A stretch of DNA of 64,000 nucleotides from Hybos culiciformis (GCA_964007475.1 OZ023274.1:9821376-9885375); one strand, 5' to 3'. Shown: positions 36,954-52,053, counted from the stretch's first letter. A program made the numbers and translations. The notes: a model not told the origin generated them from the sequence alone.

Positions 36954-39900
36954 GTAAATAAAGATAATAAAAATAAAAAATTTGCATTCTAATACTTTTC
37001 TTATTACACTATAGTGTAATTTTTTTATTTATTTATTTTATTTACAGTAGTAACGAAAAATCTATATTGAAATGTTAAAAGTGTTTTATAAGAATAAATC
37101 CGTTTTTCAATCGTTTCTTCAGATTATATTCATATTCATACTTGTATAAAACATATTTTCATTTCAAAAATGAATTTAAGTTAATGGTTGGATTTTGTGA
37201 GTGCATTTCGCTATCCTTAGAAATATTTTATGTGCATAAGAAAAAAAAAAACAAAATTTTAAGTTAATGCTTTTGAAAATGGAGTATATCCTTTCATAAT
37301 ATTTTTTTTTTTGATGTCAAACATAAATATAAAGTTTTTCATATATACGTTTATTTATTTTATGGTTTTTTTTTTTTTTTAATGTATGTACATTCATATA
37401 TTGAAATTGCATTAAATGTACAGAATATTGGAATAAAGATATTTTAGAATTTATATTTCTTCAATTAGTTGATGCAACAAACTTTTGATTTTAGAAATGG
37501 GATGATTATTTCCAGGATTTATGCGCTGTCTACATTAATTTTAACTCGCCTATTTCAATTTCAATTTATTTCCGGAGATATTTGAAAATCAAATTGTAAA
37601 AAATAATAGCAATTATGGGTCAATTGTAATTTTTAATTTGAAGACCAAATGTCGATAATATCAATAAATGCTTTAATCTGACATTTTATAGCCGCATAAC
37701 TAATTAGTACCTTTTCGTTTTGTTTAAAATAATTTATTAAAACAACTGAAATTTTTCCCATTTCATGTTTGTAAATTTTTAATTTCGAATTAATTAGTAT
37801 ATAAGTTGAATAAATTTGTTTAATTCAATTATTTATTGAAATTCATGATGTTGAGCTTAAATTTTAAAAATAAAACAGATTTGAAAATCGTGGTTGAATA
37901 ATTAACCTTTTTTTTTTTACAGAGAAAATAATTTATTAAGTGCTTCATTAAAAACAGCACTGATTAATATTTCATTAAATAGCATTATTCAGAGCCGATG
38001 ATGGTTTGTTTGTACATAATGTTGAAAATATTAAAAGTCTTCTCGAATTCTGATATTTTCTTTTCGGCGATTAAGTTTCAGTTCTTTTTTTTTTGTGAAA
38101 ATTTTAATTTATTTAATTTTTTTTTTCTTATCAAAAATTAATTTTTTTACGAATTTGAAAATTTTCCTTGAATTATTTATTTTATTTAGAGAAAATGATT
38201 TATGATTATTTTAAAATTTTTCTTTTGTTTTTTTTTTTTATTTATTTTTCTTTATTTGTTTTATGTGGTTTAATATTTTTCCTAATTAATTTATGAAAAT
38301 CTGTTCAAGGACATTTGACATATTTTATTTTTGTTTGCTTTAATTCACGAATTAATTTTACCAAAATTTATGTTTATTTTTCTTGTTGTTTTAAGAAAAT
38401 ATTTACAAAAATTTATTTATTTTTTTAATCAAAGTATACTTTGAAGAGGGAACATTTACACAGCTGTTTATGTTAATATGAAAATGTGGTGTTTCCGAAA
38501 ATATGATTACAGGATTTATGATGGTTTTTAATTACCGCATTAAATATAACAATAAGAACATTAGGTATATAATGTATAACTTTGTGTCCTGCAGTGGATT
38601 TTTTTTTCTAAAGATTGTGTCTACGTTCACTTTTTCAAACTTTGGAAAACTATCAATGAATAGGGATGCCATATTTTGATCTCTTTAAAAGAGACCAAAA
38701 AGAGTAAATTTTTAGTTTTTGGCAAATATCTCGAAAACGGTGCGTTTTACAACATTTTTGAGGTTGTCGAACCTTCGGTTACCATAAATTCAACTTTTAA
38801 TTACCTATTCAAAAAGCCCTAGAACTTGAAAAACTATCAAAGGAGCCTTATTGTGAGCATTCTTTTGTTAATTTTTCAATTTGTTCACTTGAACTAATTG
38901 TTCGGTGTTGTTTTTTCATGACGAGGAAACAGCTTAATACACATAGATATAAATTTTATCCAATATTTTAAATTTTAATTCATATACTCTTTAGCTTCGT
39001 TTTCAGGATTTAATTTTTTTATTAAATTACAATTTAATAAAAATATATTTTGTTTCAAAATCAATAACAAATTTAATTTCATGCTTCATTTATTTGATTA
39101 TTATTATTCATTTACATTTGAAATGTATTAAAATAATTTTACACAAATAATTTAAACAAATGTATGAATAAATATTAAATTAGGCGGATATTTATTGATA
39201 TTATCGGAATTATAATAATAATATTTTCGAAATATCTTAAATAGAGAATTAAAATAATTTTTGTCTGCATTTCAATTTACATAAATAGGTACTTAATTAA
39301 TAAAATTCATTTAAAATTCAATTACATATTGAAAAACAAGGACTTTAATAATAAATGTGCACAATGAAAATTGCATGCAACTCATTTTGCAACATTTTGG
39401 TTTTCATATATGGTTTTTTTTGTTGGATCAGTGGCTGAAAAAAATTGCTGTATTAAGTGCAAAATAAAATTACATATCAAACAAAATGTCTGTACTGTTG
39501 AAATGTTTAGAATTTCATTACATTTAAAAGTGATTTCCAAATTAACCAACAAAACATAAAATTAAATTAAATTTTCATGGAGAATTCCTCAAATGATCCT
39601 ATTTAAATTTAAATTCGACTGTAAAACATATTAGATAATTAGTTTTTCTATAATAGTGGGAAAAAAAACACTTGTTTCTAATATTTATTAAAGTCCATTA
39701 ATTTCCTTATTTAGTTTTCTATTTAGACCCAAAAAAAAAAAACCCTTACATATTTGACATTCAAAATAATTTATTTAAGACATACATAATAAAACCATTA
39801 AAATATGTCCTGTACTATTATTATTCCCACTAAAATTTATCAAATAAATTATTTAAAAGTGGGCATTTTCATAATTAATTTAAGTTATTCATGCTTTTCT

Positions 39901-41408
39901 TTAATAATGTGATATGTTACATTATTCGTATAATAGTTGTCATTTTTAAACATAAACAGTGCTAGTTATTTATTAAACAATAAATGCATAATTTTTTTTT
40001 TCATACTTATTACGTCTAATTTTTGAAAATTATACTTTAATGGTTCTAATAAGCTTTTAACTCATTCATTACTTTCAAATTTGTACTCTAAAGGAAATTT
40101 CATAAAATTAGATAACAAATGAGATCAAATATCGAATCCTTTATACAACTTTAAACTTTCTTCAATTAATACTTAGCTGAAAAAAAAACATATAGCAGTT
40201 TCTCTTTACTATGTTTATAAACAAATAAAATTGCAAAAAAAAATATATACATATGCACTGTACGTAAACGTACATATATATGAAATGTGGAGCTACAATT
40301 TAGAATCCCAAAAAAGGATCATTTCATAACACACAAATTGATAATAAAAGACATGCATTAAATAAGAAAAATTTTATCTAAAAGTAAAATATATGTACAA
40401 TATATTTTATATACATACAACATAACATATATATTTCTAAGTAATATTATAACTATGTATATATTCATGCATATTATACACACATATATTTCTTTCTTAG
40501 AAGAAAAATCGATTTTTCAAGAAAATTATTATTATATCCTTTAAATTACTATTTAAATGTAAATAAAATTATATTTACCCAAATTTTCCCACAAACAAAA
40601 ATAAATCTTTATTGTTCATTTTAGGATTTACATTCATAAATAGTTTCTACCCATAAAGTAATATTTATATTTTATATTTATTCACTTTATTTATTATGTA
40701 CAACAACATAGTTTATGCAGGGCAGGAGTTGGAGATTTTATTTTTGTTGTGAAATGAAGTTTTAGGGGTTCCTAGCTAAAGATAATTTAAATTAATAATT
40801 ATATTTGCAATTATTTTTTTTCATTTCAATATTTAAACTAAACTTTATCATGGAGCATGATAATTTATTTTTTTGATATATAGTTAATGTAATTCAATTT
40901 TAATGGAAAATGTAAATATAATAATATTTTTATCAATACTTAATATTTTAATTAATAACTTCAAAACACGAAAAATAGTCAATTTGAAACGAGTAAAAAA
41001 AAAAACAATTTTTTATTAAAAAGAAAATTAAATAATACGAAAATGTTTTCTCTTTAATTAAAAAAACAAAAAAGTTTGTAATTATATATTTCTATTTTTG
41101 GAAAATCAGAAATGATAATAACTTTTCAACATAGAATATTATATACTTACCCTGTTTTTTTTGTAACTACTTTTTTTTAATCATAAATTTAGAAATTTTT
41201 TTTTTTTTAAATTATAACAGTCGTCTGAGAGAGTTTTTATACCCGAACATTTATATAATTATCAAATCATACAGAGACATTTTGCCTTTATTTATTTTAC
41301 AGGAGTTGAAATTTCATGTTCTGGAAACTTTTAAGATGCGAAAATTCTTGAAAGGCTTCGTAACATTTTTAGATATAATTGTAGAAGGATAGTAAAATAT
41401 TTGAAAAG

Positions 41409-41461
41409 TAAATATTTATAAATTATTAATAAACAGAAATATTTATAAATCATTAATAAAC
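41409..41461. repeat. Tandem duplication of about 28 bp
   Basis: AAATATTTATAAATTATTAA and its continuation are followed directly by a second copy differing at one position (ATTATT to ATCATT). Confidence 0.7.
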
Positions 41462-43511
41462 TTCCCGAAATCAATGGGTTCTTGATGCTTTTATTTTGAG
41501 AAGTTTTCAGTTTCATTTGCGACCTGTAAGGTAACAATCTGAGAATAACAACACCATTAAATTATAATTTTTTTTTTTTAGAAAAATCATAAATCTCAAT
41601 ATTATTTTGAAAGTAATTTTTATATAAGTATTGATAAAATAAAAATAAATAAATGAAAAAAAAAACAAAACTTATTTTTAAAAGCATCTTAATCCAGATC
41701 TAGATAATTCGGTCATATTGAATTATATAGAAAAAAGCAAAAGAAAATTGCGCTATAAATAATTTTATTTTATGATTCATTTCATTTTGTTACAATTTTC
41801 TTCTCATTTTTCGGAAAATCATGTTATTTACAAGTATATTATATATTACGTGTATATAGTATATATTGTACAATGAAAAATGCAATTCATTCCCATTCTA
41901 CAGGAAAAAAATATAGCTTCTTGTTTTTATTTACAGGATTATAAGTTTTTCTTTCTTATGAGGCAAAAATACAAAAAAAAATAAAAAAGAGTTAAAAAGC
42001 TGCTTGCGGATTTTTTCAGATCACGATAGTAAAAATTTATTTTTAATTTTGATACATAAATTGATCTTGTCTCTATTGTGGATCAGAAGTTATTTAGAAT
42101 AGTGTTAGAATTTTAGTAAGAGTTAGGTATAATTTTTAATATTTTCAAAAAATTAGATTTCTTAAATTAAAAATTGACTAAATGTTATTTTTATTATATT
42201 CAAACTTTAGATGTATCTTAGTAAAAGTTATTTTGTATATATATCACGAAATATTAGCTTTTTTAAATCTTTAAAGATTTTTTTTTTCGCTAATAAGTAC
42301 AAAATTTTCAACAATTTATAATGAAATTCTTGAATATCATATCTCTTTTTAAAATTAAAATAAAAAAAATTTCATGATAAAAAATTTTCTTCTTTACTAA
42401 TAATTATACACTCTAAAATAAATTTTCAAGCTTTTCTAACTACACGCTTATTGACTTAAGATATAAATGTGATGCAGCGAGTGGGAAAAATTGTTGCCGC
42501 AACTAAAATAAATAGCTTTGGTTTAGGATTATATGAAACGATTTGTTAGAATTTTGTTTATAATATATACGTCTAAAGAATTATATTTTTATGTTTCATC
42601 TCTAGTTAGTCTCTTATAAGTATATCTAATTTTCCTAATTATTTTATATACTCATACCAAACGCAATAATTCAAATATATATTCCGTGACAAAGCATAAT
42701 TTTCGATTAACAGTGGAAATATTTATTATACATTATCTATATGTTATTTTTGTTTTCTTCTTTAAATTTTCATAAAAAAAATTGAGATATCAAATTTCGT
42801 TGCCCAAAATATTTTATTTTTGTTTAAGTAAATTTTTCCATTAGTTTTTCCATGTCCTTTTTTTTTTTTCTAAATAAATTTCTTTCTACTAAAGGATCTC
42901 TTCGTTTTTGTAAATGTAAAGTTATAATGAAAGCTTTAAGATTTTTTTTTTCTTTTATATTTTCAATAAGCAACGAACAACTAAATATAATCATGAAAAA
43001 TTGAAATGAAACTAAAAAAGAAAAACACAAGTAATGTTAAAGAAAACTGAATTAAGGTTCAAAATTTTATTATTCTGAATGTGTATATTTTTCGTTATAA
43101 TTCTCTGGAGGAATTAAGTTATGAAGTCTTACATAAAGTGATTGCACCATTTCTTTATTTATTTTTATTTTTTTTTTGGATCGAATAAAAAACTTAAAAG
43201 CCTAATAATAAATTTATTTGTTTTTGGGTAATATTTTTCTTCATATTTTTCTTAAAAAAAAAAATTATATAACGTAATCATATTTGAAATTGGATATAAT
43301 TTTGTTTTCTGAGCTTATTAAATCGATTCATAAAATAGGAGTATAGAGATTATGGTTTTTAATAATCAACATTTAATTAACTTAACACACCATAAAGGTT
43401 CAATTGATTTTTTTCTTCAAATTTTTCAAATAATTTGAAATTCATTATTTTTAGTTACAGAACTACTGTATGAAAGCGCATATGAAATGATCAACTTTAA
43501 GTTTAAATATC

Positions 43512-43551
43512 TATATAAAAAGCCGGGTTACATACGCTGCAGCTCTACTTC
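43512..43551 (+). promoter_or_regulatory. Possible internal TATA/Inr promoter in the giant intron
   Basis: TATATAAAA (43512-43520) is followed by a relatively G+C-rich stretch and a pyrimidine-A-pyrimidine initiator-like CTACTTC (A at 43547), about 31-33 bp after the TATA core. Eip63E is known to have several isoforms, so an alternative promoter 13 kb before exon 56473 is conceivable. TATA-like strings are common by chance in such A/T-rich DNA, so this is a weak call supported mainly by spacing and by the composition change. Confidence 0.25.
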
Positions 43552-44390
43552 AAACAGTTTGGATCTCCATTAATAATTTTGATAATAACTATATTATAAA
43601 ATTATAAAATATCAATAAAATATATAATTTAAGTTATTCATATTCTGATCATATACTTGTGTACTGCATTGATTTCTTGGATTATGCAATATTGTACAAT
43701 GTAAATATGTTGAAAAATTACTTATTTATTATTCAATGAATGCTATGAGTGCAGAAAATAATATTTGTATAAAAATACATGTTTATTCAATGTTAAAAAA
43801 AAAAAAAATAGCATATTTCCCAAAATATTGAACTTAATGTTGACTTTCTCTTCAAAAGATACAGATACCAGTGATTTTGATTTTTATTCTTATTAATGTG
43901 TATATAACATATAAAGTTTTTGGGGCGTAATTTGAAGAGCTCGTAAAAGAAATTCACTAGTTTTCTAATATGTTTTCACATTCAAGTAAAAACGTTAATA
44001 TTTTTCTTTTCTGCATTTATCTTTAAATGAATTTGAAATAAAATTTCCTATTATTGAATTAAATATATCAAAATATATATATAGTGTACAACTCCTATTA
44101 CAGAGTAAACACTATAATAATTATCTGAAAAAAAAAGAACGAAACAAAAAACAAAAATAAAAGTTATGATTATGTTTCCGATTTTAAATTTTATAGCTTG
44201 AATTCAGAATTATGCTTTCACTTAATTTTTTATATTCCACTTTTTCCACATTATATATACATAAATTATTTATTCCATTATTTAAACATTATTTTCCATT
44301 AATGTTGTAAATAATTATATGTTTTCAAGGTAATAAATGCGTATTTTATTTGTAAAAGCAAAAATCATTAAATTTAATATTCTAAATTTT

Positions 44391-44418
44391 TGTTATCTTC
44401 TCTTTTTTCCAGGTAAGT
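44391..44418 (+). promoter_or_regulatory. Eip63E: Recursive splicing (ratchet) site: polypyrimidine-CAG directly followed by GTAAGT
   Basis: The sequence TCTTCTCTTTTTTCCAG (acceptor, AG at 44411-44412) abuts GTAAGT (44413-44418) with no exon between. This is the juxtaposed acceptor/donor motif described for recursive splicing of long introns in Drosophila, where an intron is removed in steps and the upstream exon regains a 5' splice site at each zero-length exon. It lies inside a 29.5-kb intron in the sense orientation, dividing the part after the microexon into about 7.5 kb and 12.1 kb. The pyrimidine tract contains C as well as T, unlike the pure T runs common in this window. No other place in the intron shows this perfect combination by eye. 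Confidence 0.72.
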
Positions 44419-47400
44419 GCAATTTTTTTTCTTTCTAAGGATTTTTCATAAAAATTATTTTAACTAATTTGTGGTAAGTATACCAAGTACATCCATATTT
44501 TCATTTCCATTTAAAAAAAAAAATAAATTGCAATAAATTAATAAATTTTTAATTAAATGATGAATATAAAGTGTAATAAGCAGAACATGTAAAAAAAAAA
44601 GAAGAAATTGGCGTTTATTATGATTATCATTGAAGCAACAACAAAAAAAAAAGGGAAAATCTTTTAATTATGTAAATAAACTTCAATCTCTCTTCCTTGA
44701 AAATTTAAAAAAATATTGTACAATAAAAAAGGGTTCCGTTTTCATTTTTCCTCAATATTGAAGAACAAAAAAAGGATTGGGGCGGATTAATATCAAATTC
44801 ATAAAATGACAAAAAATTGAATTTTTTGTAGATATATCGTATCAAGGAAAATTTAAGCATTTTTTTTTTTTAAGTTATAAAGTTAAGGAAAAAATAATTT
44901 ATGCACCGGAAGGGTAGGTTCTCAGAATTGTGTGCTTACATTAATAAATTCAAGGGAAGCTTGTTCATCGTTTATAACGATTAAGAGACTATTTATCTTC
45001 AAAGGTAATCGAAAATGGTAATATATAATACTTGTGTACTTGTGCAACCAACTAAACGATATTGTTTCTATTTTTTTGTAACAAAATTGTCGTTAAGTGG
45101 TATAAAAAAATGAATAAAATTAAAATTTGCCCTTTTTTCTACTCAACATGAAATCGCAATAAAATATTTTATAATCTGTAAGCCAAACCAAGCAATTCAT
45201 TGACAGAACAAATTATTTTGCGTCATTCAGGAAAAACGCCGAACTAATCGATTAAATGAAGCTTTATAATTAAAAAAGAATCTATAAGATTTTGATTTAT
45301 GATAAAGTCCAAATTCGTCAATTGTTGACAAATAATTTTTACTTAGCAAATGTTACCATCGAGTTAATTTTAATATTTTATAATACATAATTTAAGTTTT
45401 CATTTACTTTCTAATTGTGCCAAATCTAATTTTAATATTAAAAAAATATACTTATGTATGCATGGTAAATATGCAGTATCTTTTTTGGATGAATTATTAA
45501 TTTTCATTTTGAAAATGGAAATCCTCGTATCTTTTTTTCATTTATTCCTGAATTAAGAGGAATGTAATTTTTTGTTCTGGGTTTTCTGATTTTTTTTTGT
45601 TTGCGTTGGTTATTCTGAATTTCAAAATAAAATTTATAAATTTTATTAGAAAAAAGACGAAGATTAAACTTGATTTTAGTTTGGTATAGCAAATAGAAAA
45701 TTAGTAAAATATATAAAAGGGGAAATAAAGCTTAGAGAAATAGTTTGAAGCAAAGATTTTTAGTGAATCATCTTTTAGAATCAAATCTGTTAACAGATCA
45801 TGTACCGCATAAATTTTGTTTGATTGAACTTATTCGAGCAACTTTTAGTTATGTTCTACCCTACTTTGTATGGAATATCAATAATAATGGAAACATGAAT
45901 TGTATCTAGAAATTTGAGTATCGGTCACAAAAGCAAATATTTGAACTTAAAACTAAAAATTAAATGATTAAAATTCTTTCTCAATTCACAAACTTACAAA
46001 AGTCTTACATAATATTTCCCACCAGGGCACATTTTTTAATAAGTAATTGGCTATAGAGAAAAATGTGATACCTTACTACTAATATGAAATTAAAAGAAGG
46101 CCAACATTTTTGTCAACATTTTCTCGCTCAAAAAAAAATTTCTGTTTCTTTCATAATTTTAAAGAATTTTTTTGTTTTTTAAATTTAATAATATTTTTTT
46201 TAATATAAAATAAGAACTATATTTATATAAAAAAAAAATGTGGTTCAGGAAAGAAAGGGGTTTCATTTTTATGTCCATTTTTCTATGTTATTTTTTTCTT
46301 TTAGTATTATTATTTTTCTCTGCTTAACATTCATTCAATTTAAATTTTAAATGTGATTTATTTTTGTGTTTTCCTTGCGGTTAACCACAATAGAAAATTA
46401 TTTTGCATAAAATATTTTTACTCAGAATTTAAAAAAAAAAAAAGAACCAAAAATCTGTTTTTAATATATTTTTTTTTTTTTTTTTCAAATACTTATTCTA
46501 AATTTAGTGACTATTATTGAGGGAAAAAAAACAGAAAATAATTTGCTTGTTTTATCTGCAATAAATTTTTTTTTTCTTTTGCATAAATGTTTAACTAATT
46601 TTCTTTTTGAAGTAAGAACAAAAAAAAAAAAATGGAAATTAGAGTGGATTGAATGTAACTAATTTTGAATTTAATATTATGAACATTTTTAAAAGGGTTG
46701 TTAAATAAATACAAAAAAAAATAAAGGTTAGAAACATAATATTAAATTTGACATACAATCAATGTAAAATAAATTTCATTTATTCTATTTCGATCAATAT
46801 TTCTTGGATATGTATTCCAAAATCCTTCTAGTCTCAAAAAAATGGTTTTCATATAAACAACATTGTCGTGGTTAATTTCCAGTAGCTTAGCAATCAGCAT
46901 TTAGTTATTAAATCTGCTAAAGAGCTTAAGAAGTTAAATATACGCATATTCTGATGACAATGACAGTATATTTAACTAATGTGGTGATCGCAATTTTTTT
47001 TGTCAAATTCAAGTCAACATGAAAAAAAAAGAAAATAAAATTAATAAAAAGCCAAAATTTTCAAAAATAAATTTCTCTTTCATTTTTTTTAAATACATCA
47101 AATTAATTCAACTTCTCATAAAATTGTATAATGTGAAGGCAATGAGCTTTTCGGAAAATATGGAATTTTCTATGTGAAAGCGAACGTATTCTTAGTAAGC
47201 TTCACGCTTTAGAATACATTAATATAAAAATGTGCAAATAAAATATTAGTATACCTATAAAAGAAAATTTAATTCCATTAATTTTTATTATAAAATGTGA
47301 AGCGAAATGTGTAGTTTAAAAGCTTAATCTGTGAAAATTAATATATATTAAGCTAGTTTTATGGAATTATATTTGAAAATTATTATAAAGAAAATTTAAG

Positions 47401-50400
47401 TTCGGTCAAAATGTTTTATATTTTAATTTATAGAAAAGATTTGAACATTGAATCCTTGAGAACAACTTTTTCTGAATATTTATGAACAAATTTCTTCTAT
47501 TTCTTGTGTGTATATTTTCTTTTTTATTATATTAAATTTAGATAACATAATTTAAAATTTTAATATTTATTTAAAATTAATTTCACTTCAATCAAATTTC
47601 TATTTTGATATTGCTTCGCAAAATAATATATTTATACCTATAACAGTGTGTATGAATCAAAAACCAAAGTGTCAATCCTTTTTGATATTCACCTAGTTAT
47701 CTGAATATAATATAATATATAGAGAAAAATCAATTTTCATGTATTTTCTATTTATTTACCTACCTGGAATTTCCTTTCATGATTTTATATTATTATATTA
47801 TATTTGTATATATACTAAATTCATAAAATCAGTCAATTTATTAGACTATAATAAATAGTTCACTGACTTTTTCTTTTAAAACAAATGTTTATTTATTCTT
47901 TGGTGGTAAGGGTTTTTAAAATATGGTATCGTATAATAAGAATATATTTTTAGAAAATTTAATATTATTTGATTGGGGATGTAAATTAAGTAAATATACA
48001 ACATATACAGTGTTACAATGTTTTTATACAATTTTGAAATTATTACTATTTCAAAATCTTTTTGAACATTGATTCGAATTAATGAACAATGTTATATTTT
48101 AGCTTATCTTATGAATAATATTTAATTTGCATAAATCTTACGTCGTTAATTAACATAAACAGAAGCAGAAAATATTTAATATAGAAAAGGTTTCTGTTAG
48201 ATTAATTTCTATAAAAATGTAAAAATAAAATGTTTTTCTGATTCTAATTTAAATTAGTAAATGGATAATGTCATCATGTCAATTTTCAAGTACTTCTATC
48301 ATCCAAATCATTGGATCACTGGATGAAAATTATTTTCATGATAAGAGTATTATAATCCGTAAGGATATTAAATATCAAATCTTAGATTGTTCACTATTTT
48401 CTTATGATTAAAAATATTTCAATTCAAAACCTCGAAAAAGAGAATCCAATTTATATATCAGTTACAGAAGCAAGATGAGTGTCTAAATATACTCTTCATC
48501 ACATAACATTCACAAATTTACAAAATATTATGGTCGTCACATCTACAAATTCCACAGGAAATATTATCTACTGACATTATTATAACAGAGAAAGGATAAT
48601 AGTTTTATATACAGTGATAGTGACACAGTTCTAAGTAAATTTGTTGAAAACTTTATCTAAGTATTTTGAAACTTAACATTTAATTTCTTCTACTTAATTA
48701 ATTCAAGTTCGTATTATTTTATGAAAGAATTATACATAACAAAATAAAGGTAAATTTATAAGTATAAATGTAATATAAAATCTTATAATTAATTAGATAA
48801 TACACAATTCGGAAATAAATTTATTATGCTGAAGAAAAACTTTTTTCATCTTTGGAAAATAAATAATAATTCTACATAGTTTTGTCATATATAAATCATA
48901 ATATAGCTATAGAAATAAGAATAAAAAATCATAATAAAATAAAACAATAAATAAATAAAATATTATTAATTTGATTTTTGTTTTATTTTTAGTTTATAAT
49001 ATATAGTTTAGTTAGGATGTCAATAATTTTTCCTAATCGTGACGTTTTATTTTGTTTCCTCTTTAGAAATAAATTCTATATCTTCATGTCGGATTATATT
49101 TCAATATATTTGGATTTTATTTTTGCTTTTGGATTTCACATCAAAATATGTATTGCGGATTATTAGTTATACATTTTTTTTATTTTATTTTTGATTATTA
49201 TTAATGTTATATTGTTTCAAAGAATTTCTAATGCACTCAAATTTATTAGATTTTCTTTGAGAGCATACTTATTTTTTATATGTTGTTTTTTTTTTTGTAA
49301 AACATTATAAATCAAACTAATGTTTCCTGAATATGTATATATGAATTTTCTTTATATTTTTGATTTCTTAATCTTCTTCTGTTTTTTTTTTTGTTCCAAA
49401 TTTTTTCCTTTGTTTTATTATTAGTGTATATTTTGATTGCCCTTTAAATAAATAATAAGCTGATAGTATACTTACTATATGCGATATGTATACAAAAGTT
49501 AAACATTAATGCTGTAATATAACTTTTTTTTTTGTAATAAAATAAAAGAGAAAATATAATGTTTATTTCCAAATATAAAATTTAAAAACAGAACAAAAAA
49601 ATTTTAAATATTATTTTCTTTAAAAATTTCCTTCATTTCTTTGTATTTTGGCAAAATTTAATTTTCAGTTTTATTTTTCATTGTTTTTTTTTTTTGTAAC
49701 AAATTGTTGTTAAAACTTTTGAGAAATTTATTTTTTGTATATACATGTATAGCTACCAGAACTTTTAAAAAATAACTTTTTGGTGAAAACTTTTTGTTAA
49801 AAAATTTCTTCTTCAAAGCATTTAATCGGGATAGTAATGATAATGTCTTTACTAATCGCATAAGAATTAATACCTTGTTCGCAACTAAAAATATTTCCGG
49901 AAAGAAAAGTGAAAGTTTCCACTTTCTAAAAGTATATTTTTCATTTGACAGTTCCGAAAAAAAAAAATAGATGCGTTCAAGATTTAATGTACAACAAAAA
50001 AAGTTTTAAATAATGATTTCATTAAATTAAAATAAAATTAATTTCAATTTCCTTTTCGCGATAATACTTACAACTGATATTGATCTAAGGACAAAAAGGA
50101 TTATTGAAATATTACTGCAATTTCAATATTTTTTTTATTTGTAAGGTCAGTCCAAGAAAACATTCGATATTTTAAATTTCATACTTTTTTTATACCTATA
50201 TAAGCATTTCCTTCAAAAACAATATCAGTATAAGTAATTCATTTTCAAGCAAGTTATTTTCGATTATTGATTTAAAAAAAAAAAATGTTTAAGGACATTC
50301 AAAAAACTTCGTAGTTAGTTAAAAAAATAAAGGACAAATTATTTATGACTAATTTACAACCAGAATTTTTAATTGTAACTTTATTTTTACAAGAAAATAA

Positions 50401-51985
50401 TTATTTTTACCTAATAATATATCCTTGAACAAGGGAAATAAATCTAATTGAGTATTTATATTACACACGTCTTTCCAAATATTTTTACTCAATTCTAAAA
50501 TTAAAAATGATATCGTTAATATAAAATAATATTGCGCCGCCTTTAAACGTTTTTAAATGTTAATTATTTTTTGTTTTTATTTTATGTTTTTGATTTGGCT
50601 TTTTTTTTTTTATTTTTTCAAATAGGTAGGTATACATTTATATATTATTCTAATTTGCTTTCATTTTACCTGTACTTAAGGATTTATCGTTAATTTTGAT
50701 TTTTTGTTGATGGGTAAATACCAAAATTAATTATACGTATGTTTTTACCAAAAGAATACAAAATAAAAGGCGGATAATAAAACAAAAATTGTATCTGTGC
50801 GAAAAATTACCATAATTATTTTTGCGTGGCAAAGTAAATTAACCCCTAAAGAATGTTCAAAGAAAAAAAAAAAAGAGAAAAATAAAAATGTTTTTCGTAC
50901 GTAAATAAATATAACAAGTAAAATAATATCGTATTAAACATATATTATTATTATATTAAAAGTAGGAAAAATTTCGTCGTTGTTCTGTGAAAAAAAGTAA
51001 GTTAAAAAATTCAAATAGATATTATGTAAAAATCTTTCACATATTTTTTTTGAAAAATGAAGAATGAATGATATTGTCAGCCGTAAAACAGAAAATGTCT
51101 TTTTATTTCTACAAAACATAGTCTTTAATATACACAGTTTAGGGTTGGTTAATATTTGTTGTCATTATTTTACGACGACTGAGGATGGAATTTTTTTTAT
51201 GTGTTTATATTTATTTTTGTGAATTTTAGATGAAAAGGAAAAATAAATTAAATTTCTTCTTCATTGTTGATATACAAAATTTATTCGTAGAAGATTCACC
51301 ACATTTTTAAATTTTTAAGATATTTAATTTGTTAATATTCTTTTGGTTTTTCAAAGCAACATCAAAGTTCTTTTACATTTTTTAGAGATAATGTTTTATT
51401 GCTAAAAAAAATTTATTTCTGATAAGTAATATAAAACTAAAACTTAAGAAAGTATACAAATTAAAATTATTATCAAAAAGATAAAAACAAAATATTAATT
51501 TTGTCATTTTTGGTTCAACTTTAGGCAGGCGAAACTTAAAATTTTATATCGTAAAGAAATTGTACAATTTTCGCAAACATAACTTTATTTTATAATTAAC
51601 AGATTCTTGATTTTTTAACTATGTATTTTTAAATTCTATAAATTTATCTTAATTTTTTCAATACACAATTAAATATTGTTTACCCTATAATCGATAGCAC
51701 AGTTAAAAAAAAAATAAAATTGTAAGTAACAAACTCTGTGTTTCCTTCCTGGAGAAAATTTTTCAGTCATAAATTTATTTTATTTTTTTTTTAAATAATC
51801 TTTTGAATATTTTAAATGTAACTAATGATTTTCTTTTTTTGTGGAATTTTCATATAAATAAAATTTTCTTATATCTATGTACTATCTATATCTATGTACA
51901 TTATTTATATGTATGTATGTAGGAATTGAAACAGCAACACAAAAGGGTTTGAATTGGGTAATTAAAATCAATTCGTTTTTGTGTC

Positions 51986-52053
51986 ATGATGACGATGATG
52001 ATGGTGATGATGATTATAATGATGATGATTTTGATGATGATGATTTTGATGAT
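51986..52053 (+). repeat. Imperfect GAT/GATGAT trinucleotide repeat
   Basis: About 68 bp of (GAT)n with interruptions (GAC, GGT, TTT). The frame through it yields poly-Asp, but it lies within intron and has no splice context. Confidence 0.7.

Noticed and set aside
37915..37960. Strong T-tract acceptor TTTTTTTTTTTACAG
   Set aside because: The following sequence stops after five codons in phase 1 and has no donor.
41302..41393. Acceptor-like TTTATTTTACAG followed by an open 29-codon stretch
   Set aside because: Open only in phase 0, whereas the Eip63E intron here is phase 1 (stop within 10 codons), and there is no good donor.
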